A DNA stretch of 64,000 bases from Loripinus fragilis (Eukaryota > Mollusca > Bivalvia > Lucinida > Lucinidae), in NCBI GenBank assembly GCA_964019695.1, contig OZ026520.1, forward strand, positions 34,971,620 to 35,035,619, given 5' to 3'. The notes below the pieces were generated by a model. That model saw nothing but the letters and a program-made list of their open reading frames with translations, was not told the origin of the DNA and searched no databases. Positions 1-11,670 of the stretch are shown here, in pieces (the stretch's first letter is position 1; the number at the start of each line of letters is the position of its first letter). Made by a program: the position numbers and the translations under genes.

Positions 1-1334
1 GCGAAGCCAAAGAAATTTACCCATTTAATTGTCTTTGATCTTAGAAAACTCTGACTCAAATACATTGAAAATATAGTCAACTTATACCTTATGTGTGTCA
101 GTCACATCATTTTTAAAATATATTTGATGATACGTTAGTAAATATGATAATAATCTTATTTCAACGATGAACACGCTTCAATAATAATTTAATTTTAACG
201 ATGCATAATGATAGCAATTCAGCCGTGTCCTGTGTAACCCAGATTAATGTCTTTTTGTATATCAAGAAGCCATCTGATCACAATCTTTAAAAAACTTGCT
301 TACTGATAATTGGTATGGTGCAGGGTCGAGGGTGCAGCTGTCCATCATAAAAAGTTTGGGAGGAGTGTAGTGCATAAATGTAATAAGCATGACTAGGATA
401 AACCGTGATTACAAAATGCAATGCTTACAAAAATACTAATAAAATATAGCATAAAAATAATTTTATATTTCCTTCACCCTTGCGACAATACGCAGGGCGG
501 CACCGATATAGCTATATACCGGACGGAACGTTCCTTCCGCGGAAGGAAGGCTCCTTCCGCGGAAGGAAGATTTTTGTACGGAAGGAAGCTTTTAAATAAG
601 TTTATTAGCAAGATAATTCTATAAAATCATGATTTATTATTAAAATAATGAATATTGAGATGCTTAGATGAAAAGTTGTGATGAAAATCAAAACTTGATG
701 TCAACTTTGCTACCATTAAAAATTGTCCGTGTGCCGCGTATAGCGGCATCGAAAATATCAATACGGAAGGAAGAATATCTAGCTTGTTTTAAGCATGATA
801 AGTCTAATAAATCATGATTTAATGACGAAATAAAGAATATGAAACATTTAAATTAAAAACTCAGTATTATCTTATCTTGATCACACCTTTTGCAGTGATT
901 AAAATTGTCCTTACGCGAAAGGAACCGATGCCTACGGAAGGAAGATTTATCTACGGAAGGAACTGCATTTCTCATTGTATTAAGAAAAGGGACTGATCAA
1001 CCAGTTAAAGCAATTGGACGTTAATTGTCTCTAAGTTAAAGTAAGTATGCGACAGGATAATCTTTAATCTGTGAGCCATTAACGGGATTAAGACTATGGT
1101 GTAAAAACACACGCCAATCAATCAGTCACAATTAAATATTGAGTAATTATGTAATAGCCGCTATATATAGGTGAGTTACCCAACACGTACATGTTATACG
1201 GGGTGGTGTGCCGTCGCAGATACTTTACCTGTATTCTGGTTATAAGGGGTGTGAGCTACCTGTGAACAAAGCCTTTGTCGCCTATGGCATGATCTTTTGA
1301 GCTAAAATGCATGCTTTACTAATATGCACCACAA
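1..1334. other. Gene-free AT-rich stretch
   Basis: No convincing coding sequence. The only structure seen is a scatter of CGGAAGGAAG motifs (about 520-590, 765, 935 and 950), listed separately. Short open frames here lack codon bias and overlap the motif cluster. Confidence 0.5.
520..590. repeat. GGAAGGAAG motif cluster with palindromic units
   Basis: Two copies of the palindrome CCTTCCGCGGAAGG lie about 20 bp apart (roughly 532-568), followed by further CGGAAGGAAG copies. Single copies recur near 765, 935 and 950. No larger element could be delimited. Confidence 0.5.
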
Positions 1335-1613
1335 TGTCACAGGGTATAGGTATATGATACACTTCTACTGCCTTGCGGTAGAAGCCGGCTTTTACAGCGA
1401 CGTGGTAGAGTGTTTGCCTGTTGATCCAGCGACCTGGGTTCGATTCCTGGCTGGGGCAGGTAATTGTCGTAGAGCGAAAATATTTTACCTGCCCCAGCCG
1501 GGAATCGAACCCAGGTCGCTGGATCTACAGGCAAACACTCTACCACGTCGCTGTAAAAGCCGGCTTCTACCGCAAGGCAGTAGAAGTGTATCATATACCT
1601 ATACCCTGTGACA
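1335..1613. repeat. Near-perfect 129-bp inverted repeat carrying tRNA-like promoter boxes
   Basis: Arms 1335-1463 and 1485-1613 are close reverse complements around a loop of about 21 bp. Each arm holds an A-box-like stretch (ACGTGGTAGAGTG) and a B-box-like stretch (GGGTTCGATTCCTGG), the internal RNA polymerase III promoter of tRNAs, so it looks like two head-to-head tRNA-derived units. A shorter inner palindrome (CTTCTAC..GTAGAAG) lies in each arm. It is not an intact tRNA gene, because no paired acceptor stem could be drawn. The open frames on both strands give almost the same peptide because of the palindrome and are not genes. Confidence 0.75.
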
Positions 1614-2006
1614 ATTAAACTTCGTTATGTCTACAATGTGCTTTGACTTCGTCAGGTAATGTAAGTAGTGATTTCTAATTATTGGCATTGGATGCATTTC
1701 TCTCGCTTCGCCGGGCGTGAGCCGCTTGTAGTCGATAACCAGCGAGGTACTCGATTATTTTGGATCACAGGGTGGCACACCCGATAGGCGCAGTACCGGC
1801 GTACGCCAATCTTGTCGAATTTCAACCCAGGCGTGGAAGCCGCCAGGCCTGTTTCGCATCAAGTAAGGCCAGTTGCGCCGATTTTGCTCGATTGCAGCGG
1901 CTTACTACCCATCCCCGGTCATGTAAGCCGGAGATGCAGGCTAGACAGCGGTGTACGCTGTTTTGGTGCTAAAGAAACGCAGCCATTGTCTCACCATAAG
2001 CAAAAT

Positions 2007-2040
2007 GTAAGTAAGTAAGTAAGTAAGTAAAGTAAGTAAA
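2007..2040 (+). repeat. (GTAA)n microsatellite
   Basis: About eight tandem GTAA units with one interruption. Single GTAAGTAAG motifs also begin the dispersed repeats at 3479 and 5529, so this tract may mark one end of an element. Confidence 0.8.
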
Positions 2041-2734
2041 GGCTTTATTTAACGAGGGTGACTACATTTAGTGTATACAAATAATGACAAATGTAATAAC
2101 TAATCTTCCATGAGGCCCTCAATGTTTACTGTCCGTCTAAATGTTTGTCCATACACAATTCATCATGGCCAAATACTTCGTGGCTGCTGGACGAGCTTCA
2201 GTATATGTTTATGTTTATTATGCTCTTCCCTTAACAGTTTTCATCTTTTTATTTAAACATTACATTTGCTAATTGTATGATCAATATATATTAAGTCAGT
2301 ATGTTTGAATGTATGTTAGATGATTTTATTATACTACATACCCTCAATATAGGCGATGAACATGTATTTGTTTTTGCCTGAATAAAATACTTGACCTTGA
2401 ACTTGAATATATATCCGTCAAGTCCAGCGAAACATTAGACTTAGCTTTATATAGCCAATCTGAATATATTAGAAAACATCATTTTCATGAGAGGTAATAT
2501 TATTGATATTACTTTAGGTATAATCGCACAAGCGATAAATATTAAATTCTCTCATGAACTTGCACAATAGGTCTATGCGAAAATAACGTGCACATCATCT
2601 TTATCCGGCCAAAAGTGTTGAAGATTTTAACTGTTAAACTACATTACTACTGGCCTAAAACATTGCAAATATATTTGCACTAACTATTCACATAGATTTC
2701 AACAAAATAGGTTTATTTTTTTCTTCTTGGGGTG

Positions 2735-2815
2735 AATTGACCAGGGGCGAAACGACTAGGGGCGAAAAGACTGCTAGGGCGAACGTCTAGGGGGCGAACT
2801 TGATTTGGAGCGAAA
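2735..2815 (+). repeat. Degenerate short repeat, unit like AGGGGCGAAACGACT
   Basis: Five loosely spaced copies of a GGGGCGAA core, joined by GACT or GACC words, run through this stretch. It looks like a decayed minisatellite of period about 15-18 bp. Confidence 0.5.
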
Positions 2816-3039
2816 TGACCCAGATTCATTGATATCCTCCGCCGAAATTATGTGAGATTTTTTCCTTAAATAAAGGCAATAACTCCTGTTTATCTAAGGA
2901 CATTCTATTGAATATTCATGTGCATTGGAATTAATAGTCATGTGCATCGCCCCAAATTCATTGATATTTAGGCAATCACAGGACAATAACTTCTCTACAT
3001 CCGAAGGCATCCTCATGCATCATCACACTATTATCACAT

Positions 3040-3185
3040 ATAAATCTGTTTATTGATGCCTTGTGGTCACCTGCTGGAAAAGGGCTGGTCTCTTGGCTCT
3101 CGTTTAATTTGTCACTTTCCCATTGGTATCCTGGGTCTGGTGTGGTGCTTGATTGTATCGATTCCTGATATTTGCACTCTTTCTT
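3040..3185 (-). repeat. Dispersed repeat R1, copy 1 (reverse)
   Basis: Reverse complement of the sequence at 3479-3676 and 5529-5720. Shared words include GGTCACCTGCTGG and CCCATTGGTATCCTGGGT. No coding potential or terminal repeats seen. Confidence 0.7.
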
Positions 3186-3478
3186 AATTTCATGAAGATT
3201 CTTCTATTGTTTGCTTATTAATGCTGAGGAAATTCTGATGCCAAAGGGCAATAACTCTTCTAATGCCTAGGAAATCCTGACAAAACTTTATTTGCATTAT
3301 CAAATTATGGTAACATATACTCAAAATAAAATTCATGAAAGTAAGTAAGGGTGGATATGTTCATATTTGGCACAATGATTGCCTATGGTATGTAGAGAAC
3401 AATTATAGGCTAGTATTCAGATCACTGATATGACATTGGAGTCAGAGGTCAAGACCACATATAATGAAATCTGTCCAA

Positions 3479-3676
3479 AGTAAGTAAGGGTGCAAAGATC
3501 AGGAATCGATACATTCAAGTACCACACCTGACCCAGGATACCAATGGGAAAGTGACAAACTCACAGTTAGACACCACAAATGAGAGCCAAGAGGTCAGCC
3601 CTTTCCCAGCAGGTGACCATAAAGCACATATAAACAGACACACACAAAGACATAGCAAACACAAGACAGAAAAACT
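3479..3676 (+). repeat. Dispersed repeat R1, copy 2
   Basis: Begins GTAAGTAAGGGTGCAAAGATC and matches 5529-5720 almost base for base. It forms an inverted pair with 3040-3185 about 300 bp away. Confidence 0.75.
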
Positions 3677-3824
3677 TAAAATATCCATTTTTGACTGAGG
3701 GTGTTCATATTTGGCATAATGATCGCCAATAAGATGTGGATAGCAAAAAGGCTATTCATATAACCGATATGGCCTGGAGTTAAAGGTCAAGGCCACATAT
3801 ACTTAAATTTTGTCAAAAATAAAG

Positions 3825-4285
3825 AAGAAAATAAAGATCAGAATTGATACAATAAAGTACCACACTTTACCTGAGAAACCATATGGGAAAGTGACAAAAG
3901 CACAAAAATATCACACACATGAGAGCCAAGTGGTTAGCCCATTCCCATCATGTGATGCAATGCTACAAGCGACAGACATGACAGCATAATAAAGACAAAC
4001 GTGAGACATAAATAACAAAAAGGATCCACAAAAGAAACACCGCCTTGGAACGGTCAGTCTAAAAGCACTGGAGAGCTTAAAAATGTTTAACGGCACCAAC
4101 CTCATCCATCATTTTGTTGTGGATTAAGACACATAGATGTTTTACTCACAGGTAAGATGCCTAACTTATCCATGAATCATCTCCAAGTACATATAAATCA
4201 AGATATAAAAAGGAGATAAAACAAAGATGAGGACTCAACAGTTCATACAATTGAATACTGGAGCAAACTAAATCAAACAGTTAAA
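3825..4285 (+). repeat. Dispersed repeat R1, copy 3 (longer, diverged)
   Basis: A diverged R1 copy that extends through CCGCCTTGGAACGGTCAGT and an ATAAATCAAGATATAA segment, both also present in copy 4 (5529-6090). It runs directly into repeat R3. Confidence 0.6.
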
Positions 4286-4720
4286 TATGTTCTTAAAAGG
4301 GTATCCTTTGGAAGCAAAGAATGCACCAAAGAACTGAAACTAGAGTGTACATATTTTCTGGACCAGACTAGCTAGTTTCAGCCATTTAGGCCTCATCAGT
4401 GACCCTCTATAGTTTCAGAGTTCCACAGGACAAGAGAATAAAATCTACACTATAGTGAAGGGTAGGGAGACGTTCTACCGCCGCCACACAGTCCCAGTCA
4501 CCAGCTGTAGTGAAGTCAAATATGCTCTTAAAAGGGTATCCTTTGGAAGCAAGGAATGCACCAAAGAACTGAAACTAGAGTGTACATATTTTCTGGGCCA
4601 GACTAGCTAGTTTTGGCCATTAACGCCTCATCACAGGACCGACAAGTGACGCAGCATCAGGCCCAAACAATCTCATCTATAGATAAGTCTTTAAGTCGCA
4701 ATTGTCATAGAGTCTGAGGT
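4286..4720 (+). repeat. Repeat R3, two tandem units of about 240 bp
   Basis: Two units begin TTCTTAAAAGGGTATCCTTT or TGCTCTTAAAAGGGTATCC (about 4290 and 4525) and share ACTAGAGTGTACATATTTTC and GCCAGACTAGCTAG. The same units recur in tandem at 10028-10560. No protein recognised. Confidence 0.7.
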
Positions 4721-5528
4721 CCAATCTGCCGGTCGCAATTAAAGGCATATATCACTGTCCAATAGAGATCATTAAAGGATTAACTGATAAGGGACAGTTT
4801 CAATATCTCACAAAATAAATGGGGCCTCAAGTGGGGAATTACCTGTATACAACACAATTTCTTTCACTAAAATAAAGATCAATATTTTATCATAAATTAC
4901 CTTATCCCTTCATGGGACCACTTTATTGCCCCTGTAATGAAGTCATAATCACCTCATTATGGCTGTCCTTTTGATCGGCCCAGTATGACCCCTGGGGCAG
5001 ACTTGATTTAGCTGTTCTCTTTACTCCTTCCACTCCGAACAGGCAGAACAGAAATCAAGTGCCCTGGAACATCTGTGCTGGCGTACGCCGGAGTACTCCG
5101 TCTTCCGAGGTGGTGCAGACAGATCAGTCACGTGACCTGCTCCGAAAAAGATGGCGGATCACTGCCTGCATGCGTCGATATATTTTGTATCGCTTGATTT
5201 ATTCCGGAGTACTCCAAGTGCCCAGTTTTACTTGTTTAGGTGAAGTTCTTGCGTACGCCGAGTACTCTAAAAATTGCTAAATCAAGTCCGCCCCAGGAGA
5301 GAGTCATAATGAGTGGTACCAGTATTATTGCTCAAATTTCTATGTCTTTAAAGAGGAAAGCAAAGTTGTCACGTGCATCGTCGCGCATTTGAAAGTGGCA
5401 ATCACACGTTATATATTATATAGAAATAGGCCTAATGATATCCAAAGGGGACTTCAAGGGCCCTTGCGCCTTCTTAAAAGCTTGCAGCATTATTTTATAG
5501 CTAAATGTGATTTGCATAGTGAAGTTTA
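4721..5528. other. Gene-free stretch with an inverted GTACGCCGGAGTACTCC motif
   Basis: GCGTACGCCGGAGTACTCC near 5080 is matched by GGAGTACTCC near 5205 and GCGTACGCCGAGTACTC near 5253, giving a small set of inverted motifs. The open frame spanning them is not recognisable as a protein. Confidence 0.35.
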
Positions 5529-6090
5529 AAGTAAGTAAGGGTGCAAAGATCAGGAATAGATACAATCAAGTACCACACATGACCCAGGATACCAATGGGA
5601 AAGTGACAAACTCACAGCAGACACCACAAACGAGAGCCAAGAGGTCAGCCCTTTCCCAGCAGGTGACCACAACGCACATATAAATAGACGCGCACAAAGA
5701 CATAGCAAACACAAGACAGAACAAAAACATAAAAGATCCACAAGAGAAGTACCGCCTTGGAACGGTCAGTAAAATATTTTACTGGAGGGCTTAAACCGGT
5801 TTAATGGCTCCAACCTCACCTTTAATTCAGATGTGGATCAAGACACATAGATATTTGGTTTGCATGAAAGACCCCTAACTTATCAATGCATCATCTCTTA
5901 AAACATATAAATCAAGATATAACAAGGAGATAAAGCAAAGATAAGGACTCAACAGTAAATAAAACTGAATACCGGAGCAAAAGAAATCCAACAGGTAAAC
6001 CCCGGGGGGCCCCGACAAACAGCCAAAGCATCAGGCCCCTACCATCTCATCAATAGATAAGTCTTTAAGTCGGAACCATCATAGAAATAG
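5529..6090 (+). repeat. Dispersed repeat R1, copy 4 (fullest)
   Basis: Most complete copy of the repeat at 3479 and 3825. It ends in a stretch containing ATCAGGCCC and GATAAGTCTTTAAGTCG that also occurs near 4660 and, inverted, near 7660-7720. Confidence 0.7.
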
Positions 6091-6290
6091 TAAGTGAGTA
6101 TGATCAGGAAATACCACAATCACAAACTGCAGACAACCCCGTGGCACCGCGAGGAAGAGCCGCTCAATCATCACGAGACACCAGGAAGACAAATTAAGCA
6201 AAGCAATCAGCTCTCTCTTCCCCATCAAGATGATTGCAATACTAGAATGGACATAAAGTAACGTCTGAAGTTAACTTTTATTCACTAGAG
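6091..6290 (+). repeat. Dispersed repeat R2, copy 1
   Basis: Starts AGTAAGTGAGTATGATCAGG and contains GGCACCGCGAGGAAGAGCC and CCCCATCAAGATGATTGCAA. Its layout resembles R1 (GTAAGT start, then GATCAGGAA and a TACCACA word), so the families may share an origin. Confidence 0.7.
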
Positions 6291-6539
6291 ACTGAGTATT
6301 GACTCACACAAATACCGTATTTATACTATGCTATCTTCTCGGAACAAATTGGTTGGTTGTCCATTAGGGGTGCCTATTTCATATTAGTATATGTTTCCAT
6401 TTGCAAATACAACTAGTTCAAGAGGTTAAACTGAATAATTGTATTATTAAAGAATTCGTATGTGAGCAGCAAATGCTCTGGCGAGAGTGCGCAAATGTGC
6501 AGGCTCATCTGAGCCTTGGCTGTTAGCATATGCAATGAA

Positions 6540-6660
6540 AAATAGTAAGTGAGTATGATCAGGAAATACCACAATCACAAACCGCAAACAACCCCATGGC
6601 ACCATGAGGAAGAGCCATTCAACCATCACCAGACATCAGTAAGACAAATTAAAATTCTTC
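6540..6660 (+). repeat. Dispersed repeat R2, copy 2 (truncated)
   Basis: Matches the first 120 bp of the copy at 6091, including CACAATCACAAACCGCA and GAGGAAGAGCC. Confidence 0.7.
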
Positions 6661-6714
6661 TAATCAATTAAAATGGACCATTCTGCTTAATTAATTTTGT
6701 ATGGATAATTACAA

Positions 6715-6832
6715 GTTAGTCGAGACAACTCGTCGACAGAACAATTCGTCAACACATTTTTGAGACAACACTTGACATAACATAAGACAACCCGTCGACA
6801 CTGTCTGAGACAACCTATCAGAATCCAAATAC
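6715..6832 (-). repeat. GTCGACGAGTTGTCTC minisatellite-like cluster A
   Basis: Repeated GAGACAACTCGTCGACA-type units with spacing of about 17-30 bp. The reverse-complement cluster is at 13005-13120. Variants such as ATTCGTC and CCCGTCGACA show decay. Confidence 0.6.
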
Positions 6833-7999
6833 ATTGAAGTTTAAGCAATCGGTGAATACAGAAAATATAGTGGACCTGAAAAAAATTAGTTGTTTCATAA
6901 AAATAATATTAAATTCTTGTAAAGCACGACAATAGTGAACTAGGATTATTATCACTTCCAGTCTGGAGACCACAGTCTGGGTTATTTATAGTAAACTGGT
7001 CTCAGGCGTTATTATATACATGCAGGTGTGCACAACGTACACACGGGCGTGTATATATAACCACCAGTCACTGTATTATGTTCTGCAAAAAAATGAAAAA
7101 TAACTTCACACATGCAGAATGTGCGCATGTGAATATCACAAATTAATGATTGTTTTTGTCATTAAATAACTGTATGGTGACCCTTGCTTGCTGGTGATTT
7201 CAATTGGCGATTAATGACAATCCTCCAAAAAGGTTTTGGCCCAGTTTGGGTCCGACAATATGTTGGACCTGATCGGGACACAAACTGACTGGCATTCAGT
7301 TTGATCTATAAGTAATGGCAAATGGTAAAGACATGAGAAATCGGCAGGCACTCAGGGGTTAAACAATTTATTGATCACGGTTTCACAGACACTCACAGTT
7401 AATTGTTAAATACAACATTGGGTTTAAAACTCTTCTGTAAGAAGGCATACCAGAACTTATATTTTATGGCGATTTTGTTTATAAACGCAAACGAATTGTA
7501 AAAAAATCTAATTTTAGTGATCAATTCAAAAATATTGTAAAACGTTATATAAGGGTTGGATATAACTTGGATATCATGCGACAGTCTGCATGCCTGGTTT
7601 TAAACCCAATCACAGTTTATAACTATAGTTTCCTCTTTAATTGCACGACGGTGGGTCAGGCCTCAGACTCTATGACGGCTCTGACGTAAAGCTTTAATTG
7701 GTGGGTTTGTGCCTGATGCTTACCTGTAGCTGAACCCACCGTGGCTCAACTTGAGGTTTTCTTTAGCTCTGACTATCTGTGAGTCATGAGCCCTTTTCTA
7801 TGTTTCATCATGGTGTGTTAATTTGATTAGAGTGTTTTTCCATGCTGATACATTGCATTAGTTAGAAGGCCTCCATGCGAGCTGAACATTTCTTGTACTT
7901 CAACAACAGCAGAATCTAGGGCGATGGTTTGGTACCAGTAAAATGCATTTAAGCCCCCCCCCCCACCCCCCCGGTGGCTTAGGCTGTAGTCCGTTCTAA
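6833..7999. other. Gene-free stretch, homopolymer C tract
   Basis: No coding sequence seen. A segment near 7660-7740 is an inverted match to parts of 4660-4720. A C-rich homopolymer lies at about 7954-7972. Confidence 0.4.
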
Positions 8000-8255
8000 G
8001 GCGATGGTTCTGTTGTTGCTAACTTTTTGTTTATTGTTAATCCCATTGTGGGAGTCTGTAATTGTTCTATGTTTTATCCTACGTTACTTTATGTCCATTC
8101 TAGTATTGCAATCATCTTGATGGGGAAGAGAGAGCTGATTGCTTTGCTTAATTTGTCTCGTGGTGGTTGGGTGGCTCTTCCTCGCGGTGCCATGGGGTTG
8201 TCTGCGGTTTGTGATTGTGGTATTTCCTGATCATACTCACTTACTATTTTTACCT
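8000..8255 (-). repeat. Dispersed repeat R2, copy 3 (reverse)
   Basis: Reverse complement of the copy at 6091: contains TTGCAATCATCTTGATGGGG, GGCTCTTCCTCGCGGTGCC and a final CCTGATCATACTCACTTACT. Open frames across it are products of the repeat. Confidence 0.7.
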
Positions 8256-8580
8256 ATCAAAACAAACCCAATGTGGGTATATCGCCGGACAAGCAACATC
8301 CGCATTCTCATGACACAGGTTTTGACGCTGATGCAGCGTCATCAACGTTGCTACAGCGTCCTGAAAATGCATTCAATTTTATGGCTGTTGGTCAAAGTGG
8401 TTTTTATATATGTACTGTTGCAGAACTGTTTAAAATCAAATATTTAAAACAAGCTCACAAATAACTTCACGGCTAACTGTGACGTCGACACAGTGCTTAG
8501 CAATTCAGTGCTGATTTGAGGTCACTCAGCTGGCGTAGCATGTAATAATCTTGTCAGACACCCAGTTCAAAACAGTTTTC

Positions 8581-8670
8581 TCATATCTCAACCAAGGAAA
8601 GGTGTTGTGGGTGCTCAAAGTGACGGTCTCAGCGAGACGGTAATTTTGAGCACCAAAAACACATGTTTAG
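8581..8670 (-). repeat. Hairpin repeat H, upstream copy
   Basis: Contains GTGCTCAAAGTGACGGTCTC followed by GAGACGGTAATTTTGAGCAC, the core palindrome of the family in the MCM2 introns. This is the only copy seen outside that gene's span. Confidence 0.65.
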
Positions 8671-9124
8671 ATTCATGAATTAGAAATTAATTACATTTCT
8701 ATTTTGGAAATGTCCTTAACTGGACCTATGGTTGATTTAACATGTATGTATTCAAATAATATTCCAAAGCATCGTGAGTGACCATAATGTGATTTCGACG
8801 TCGATGTGGCTCTAGCAGCTGTATAGACTCCGGCATTACATGGTGTAGTTTGCTCGTGAACTCATACAAATGTACGGCCTTCGCTTATTGGGATACATGT
8901 ACAAAAGTACATAATGAATTCGGATTTTAACACGATAAGATAAAGGAAAGATGGGAATGATTGAAAAATATAAAGAAAAAAACAAAGAAGGAAAAACCTC
9001 TGATTAACCCCTGACAAACCAGGCCATAACAAAATTAACTGAGAACTTTAGTAAAACGATATCATCAGGCCGGAACGAACTCGATTGTGCCCAACCTATT
9101 CTCTGATGCGAATATAAGCGTCAA
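8671..9124. other. Gene-free stretch
   Basis: No gene, repeat boundary or RNA signature recognised here. Confidence 0.35.
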
Positions 9125-9640
9125 TATTACGTTGAACGGACGTCGATGCGGTGCCAATGATGTCGTCTTTGCGCCCTGTTAGTGTGGTATTGTAGAAATT
9201 GCATGTTTGGCTGGTTTGTTTGGTATATCTCTAGCACCTGCGCAATGAGCGAATGAGAACAACCTCATTCTATATCTAAAACGACGTAATATTGACGCTG
9301 GTGCAGCGTCAAAGCGCTGCATCGGCGCCAGTATCGCTTCATCTTGCCCCTAGAGCTAATCTGCTAATGAGCTGATGTTTGCTTCCCCCAGCCTTCGAAA
9401 AATTGCATCACATGTTATCAAACGACGTAATATTGTCGTCTATGCGACGTCAGAAGGCTGCACCGGCATCAGTATTGCTTCATCTTGTCCCTAGAGCTAA
9501 ATGAGCTAATATTTGCTTCCCCCAGCCTTCGAAAATTTTTATCACATGTCATCAGGTTATAAAACGACGTAATATCGACGACGATGCGACGTAAAAGTGC
9601 TGCATCGTCGCCAGTATTGCCCCGTGCTATAACTGCTATA
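9125..9640 (+). repeat. About 140-bp tandem repeat rich in CGACG/GACGTC words
   Basis: Units start AACGACGTAATATTG near 9281, 9420 and 9562. The first two are near-complete, share TTCATCTTG, CCTAGAGCTAA and GCTTCCCCCAGCCTTCGAAAA, and the third is cut short. A diverged half unit lies at 9125-9180. The body is far richer in CpG than the flanks. Confidence 0.75.
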
Positions 9641-10027
9641 CTTTATTTCTGACCTGATTCTATATTACTTGTAAGGGTACTAAGATAACCCGCAGTCCTG
9701 GCGAGGCGATGACATGACGATTGTTGTAAGAAGAAAAGTATTACCTGTCCAGATGCTGATCCATAAACAAAACCACAGCTTTAAATAATTCCCAAACTTT
9801 TGAATTTTATTAAATACATATCCAAAATAACAAAATCACCCCAAGGAATAACACGCGTTTTTCTGGCTGAATGAAGTTCAACATGACATATCATCCTAAA
9901 ACTGGTACCTGTCAACTCAATCAGACCGGATTAATGCCCACGTGACACAATCACATAAATAATATTTACATACAGTAACTGACCATATATAATTCAGAAA
10001 GACAAATTCACTGATCAGAAAAACTGA
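9641..10027. other. Gene-free stretch
   Basis: Nothing recognised apart from AT-rich sequence leading into repeat R3. Confidence 0.35.
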
Positions 10028-10560
10028 TCATAAATGTGTTCTTAAAAGGATATCCTTTGGGAGCAAAGGCTGCACCAAAGAACTGAAACTAGAGTGTACA
10101 TATTTCCTGGGCCAGACTAGCTAGTTTCTGACATTTAGGCTTCATCAGTGACCCTCTAATAGTTTCAAAGTTCCACGATGAAACCCATGATCCCAAAGGA
10201 CAAGAAAATAAAATCTACGTGGAGGCAGGGAGACGTTCTACCGGCGCCACACAGTCCCAGTCACCAGCTGTAGTGAAGTGAAATATGTTCTTAAAAGGGT
10301 ATCCTTTGGAAGCAAAGACTGCACCAAATAACTGAAACTAGAGTGTACATATTTCCTGGGCCAGACTAGCTAGTTTCTGCCATTTAGGCTTCATCAGTGA
10401 CCCTCTAATAGATTCAAAGTTCCACGATGATCCCAAAGGACAAGAAAATAAAATCTACACTATAGTGGAGGGCAGGGGCCAGGGAGACGTTCTGCCGCCG
10501 CCACACAGTCCCAGTCACCAGCTGTAGTGAAGTCAAATATGTTCTTAAAAGGGTATCACA
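10028..10560 (+). repeat. Repeat R3, two full tandem units and a third start
   Basis: Units begin near 10033, 10282 and 10537 (the last cut after TTCTTAAAAGGGTATC) and match those at 4286-4720. The period is about 250 bp. Confidence 0.75.
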
Positions 10561-10951
10561 TATAGGTCTTATGTGACCCCTTATTTCTGGGATTTCGCAT
10601 CTGGATAGGTAATACTCGGATGTGTTGATGCTCATGTTATTTGTATATGAACATATTTTATTAAAATGGATTCTCTTGTTGTTAACCATGTTAACCTAGA
10701 GTAATAAAGAAAAAAATAAAGAATGAATTAATTAATGCAGTTAGGGATAATAGTATAATGTATATTGAATGCAGTCAATAAGCAACATTTCTGCATAATG
10801 ACTGCTTCTTTACATTATGAAATATGTCATATTCGTTATATACGAAAATCGGAGTGGGTTGTTGACAGGCTCAATATTGCTTCTCTTTTTAGATGAAGTT
10901 TGGGTGGGGAATGGATCTAGGAACGAGGTTTAGTCTATCCCATACTTGTTT

Positions 10952-10956
<5 letters not shown>

Positions 10957-11010
<54 letters not shown>
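10957..11010 (+). repeat. (CT)n microsatellite
   Basis: About 27 uninterrupted CT units. The Arg/Glu-alternating open frame on the minus strand is only its translation. Confidence 0.95.
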
Positions 11011-11014
<4 letters not shown>

Positions 11015-11670
11015 ATCTCTTAGAGGAGGATTCCAGGCATGACTGAACGTGTTGACTGGGACTTTAAGCATTGTCTCAATCAAGACATTAAAAGTCTAGA
11101 TGTATTCACTTTTAAAGATAGCATATCATTTATGTCTGTGAATTACCTTAAAATGGCCAGTGATTCAAAATAGTTATTTTTTTTTCTTTTTTAGGTCTTG
11201 CGCTCAATGCGTATTTTAAGAGATCTAGAGTTAGTTTGTTTATTTCATTTAATTGTCTTTTTGGTCATATTCGTTTTGATGAAAAATGGTCATTTATGTA
11301 GATAAACTTAAATTTCTTAAGATTACCCGTGAACTTGGGGGGGGGGGGGGGGGCGGGGTTACTACCTATATATGACATAGTGCGGATGTGCGGCATGAAT
11401 AGCCCCCTTTTTCAGCTCTGCCAGGTATACGATAAGCCCCCCTTTTTCTAAGAAAAAGTATATTACTGACCCAGTTTTTCACAATTGTTATATGAATGGT
11501 CCCATTTTCTGACATCCCTGTTTGCAAATACTCATATTTTGCTCAGATAATCAGCTCAGAAACCAAAATTGTAATATTTATTTGTAAACTTTGTTTACAG
11601 ACAGCAAAGAGGGTATATAAAAATCAAAGAACAGTATATGGATATGTAAACATATGGTCAGAAATCCTTC
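11011..11670. other. Gene-free stretch with G homopolymer
   Basis: Contains a run of 17 G at 11337-11353. No coding sequence recognised before the retrotransposon tail at 11671. Confidence 0.4.

Larger units (their letters stand above)
1614..3039. other. Gene-free stretch with a GTAA microsatellite and possible retroelement 3' ends
   Basis: A GTAA tract (2007-2040) is followed by a TTTATTTAACGAGGGTGA stretch, and an AATAAAATACTTGACCTTGAACTTGAA run near 2381-2406 resembles a retroelement or transcript 3' end with a simple tail. No protein is recognised. Confidence 0.4.

Noticed and set aside
1335..1465. Functional tRNA gene
   Set aside because: A- and B-box-like motifs are present but no acceptor stem or full cloverleaf could be drawn.
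1324..1618. Overlapping open frames of 65-95 residues on both strands
   Set aside because: They are translations of the inverted repeat and give nearly the same peptide from both strands; no domain.
10889..11083. Arg/Glu-repeat protein
   Set aside because: Translation of the (CT)n microsatellite.
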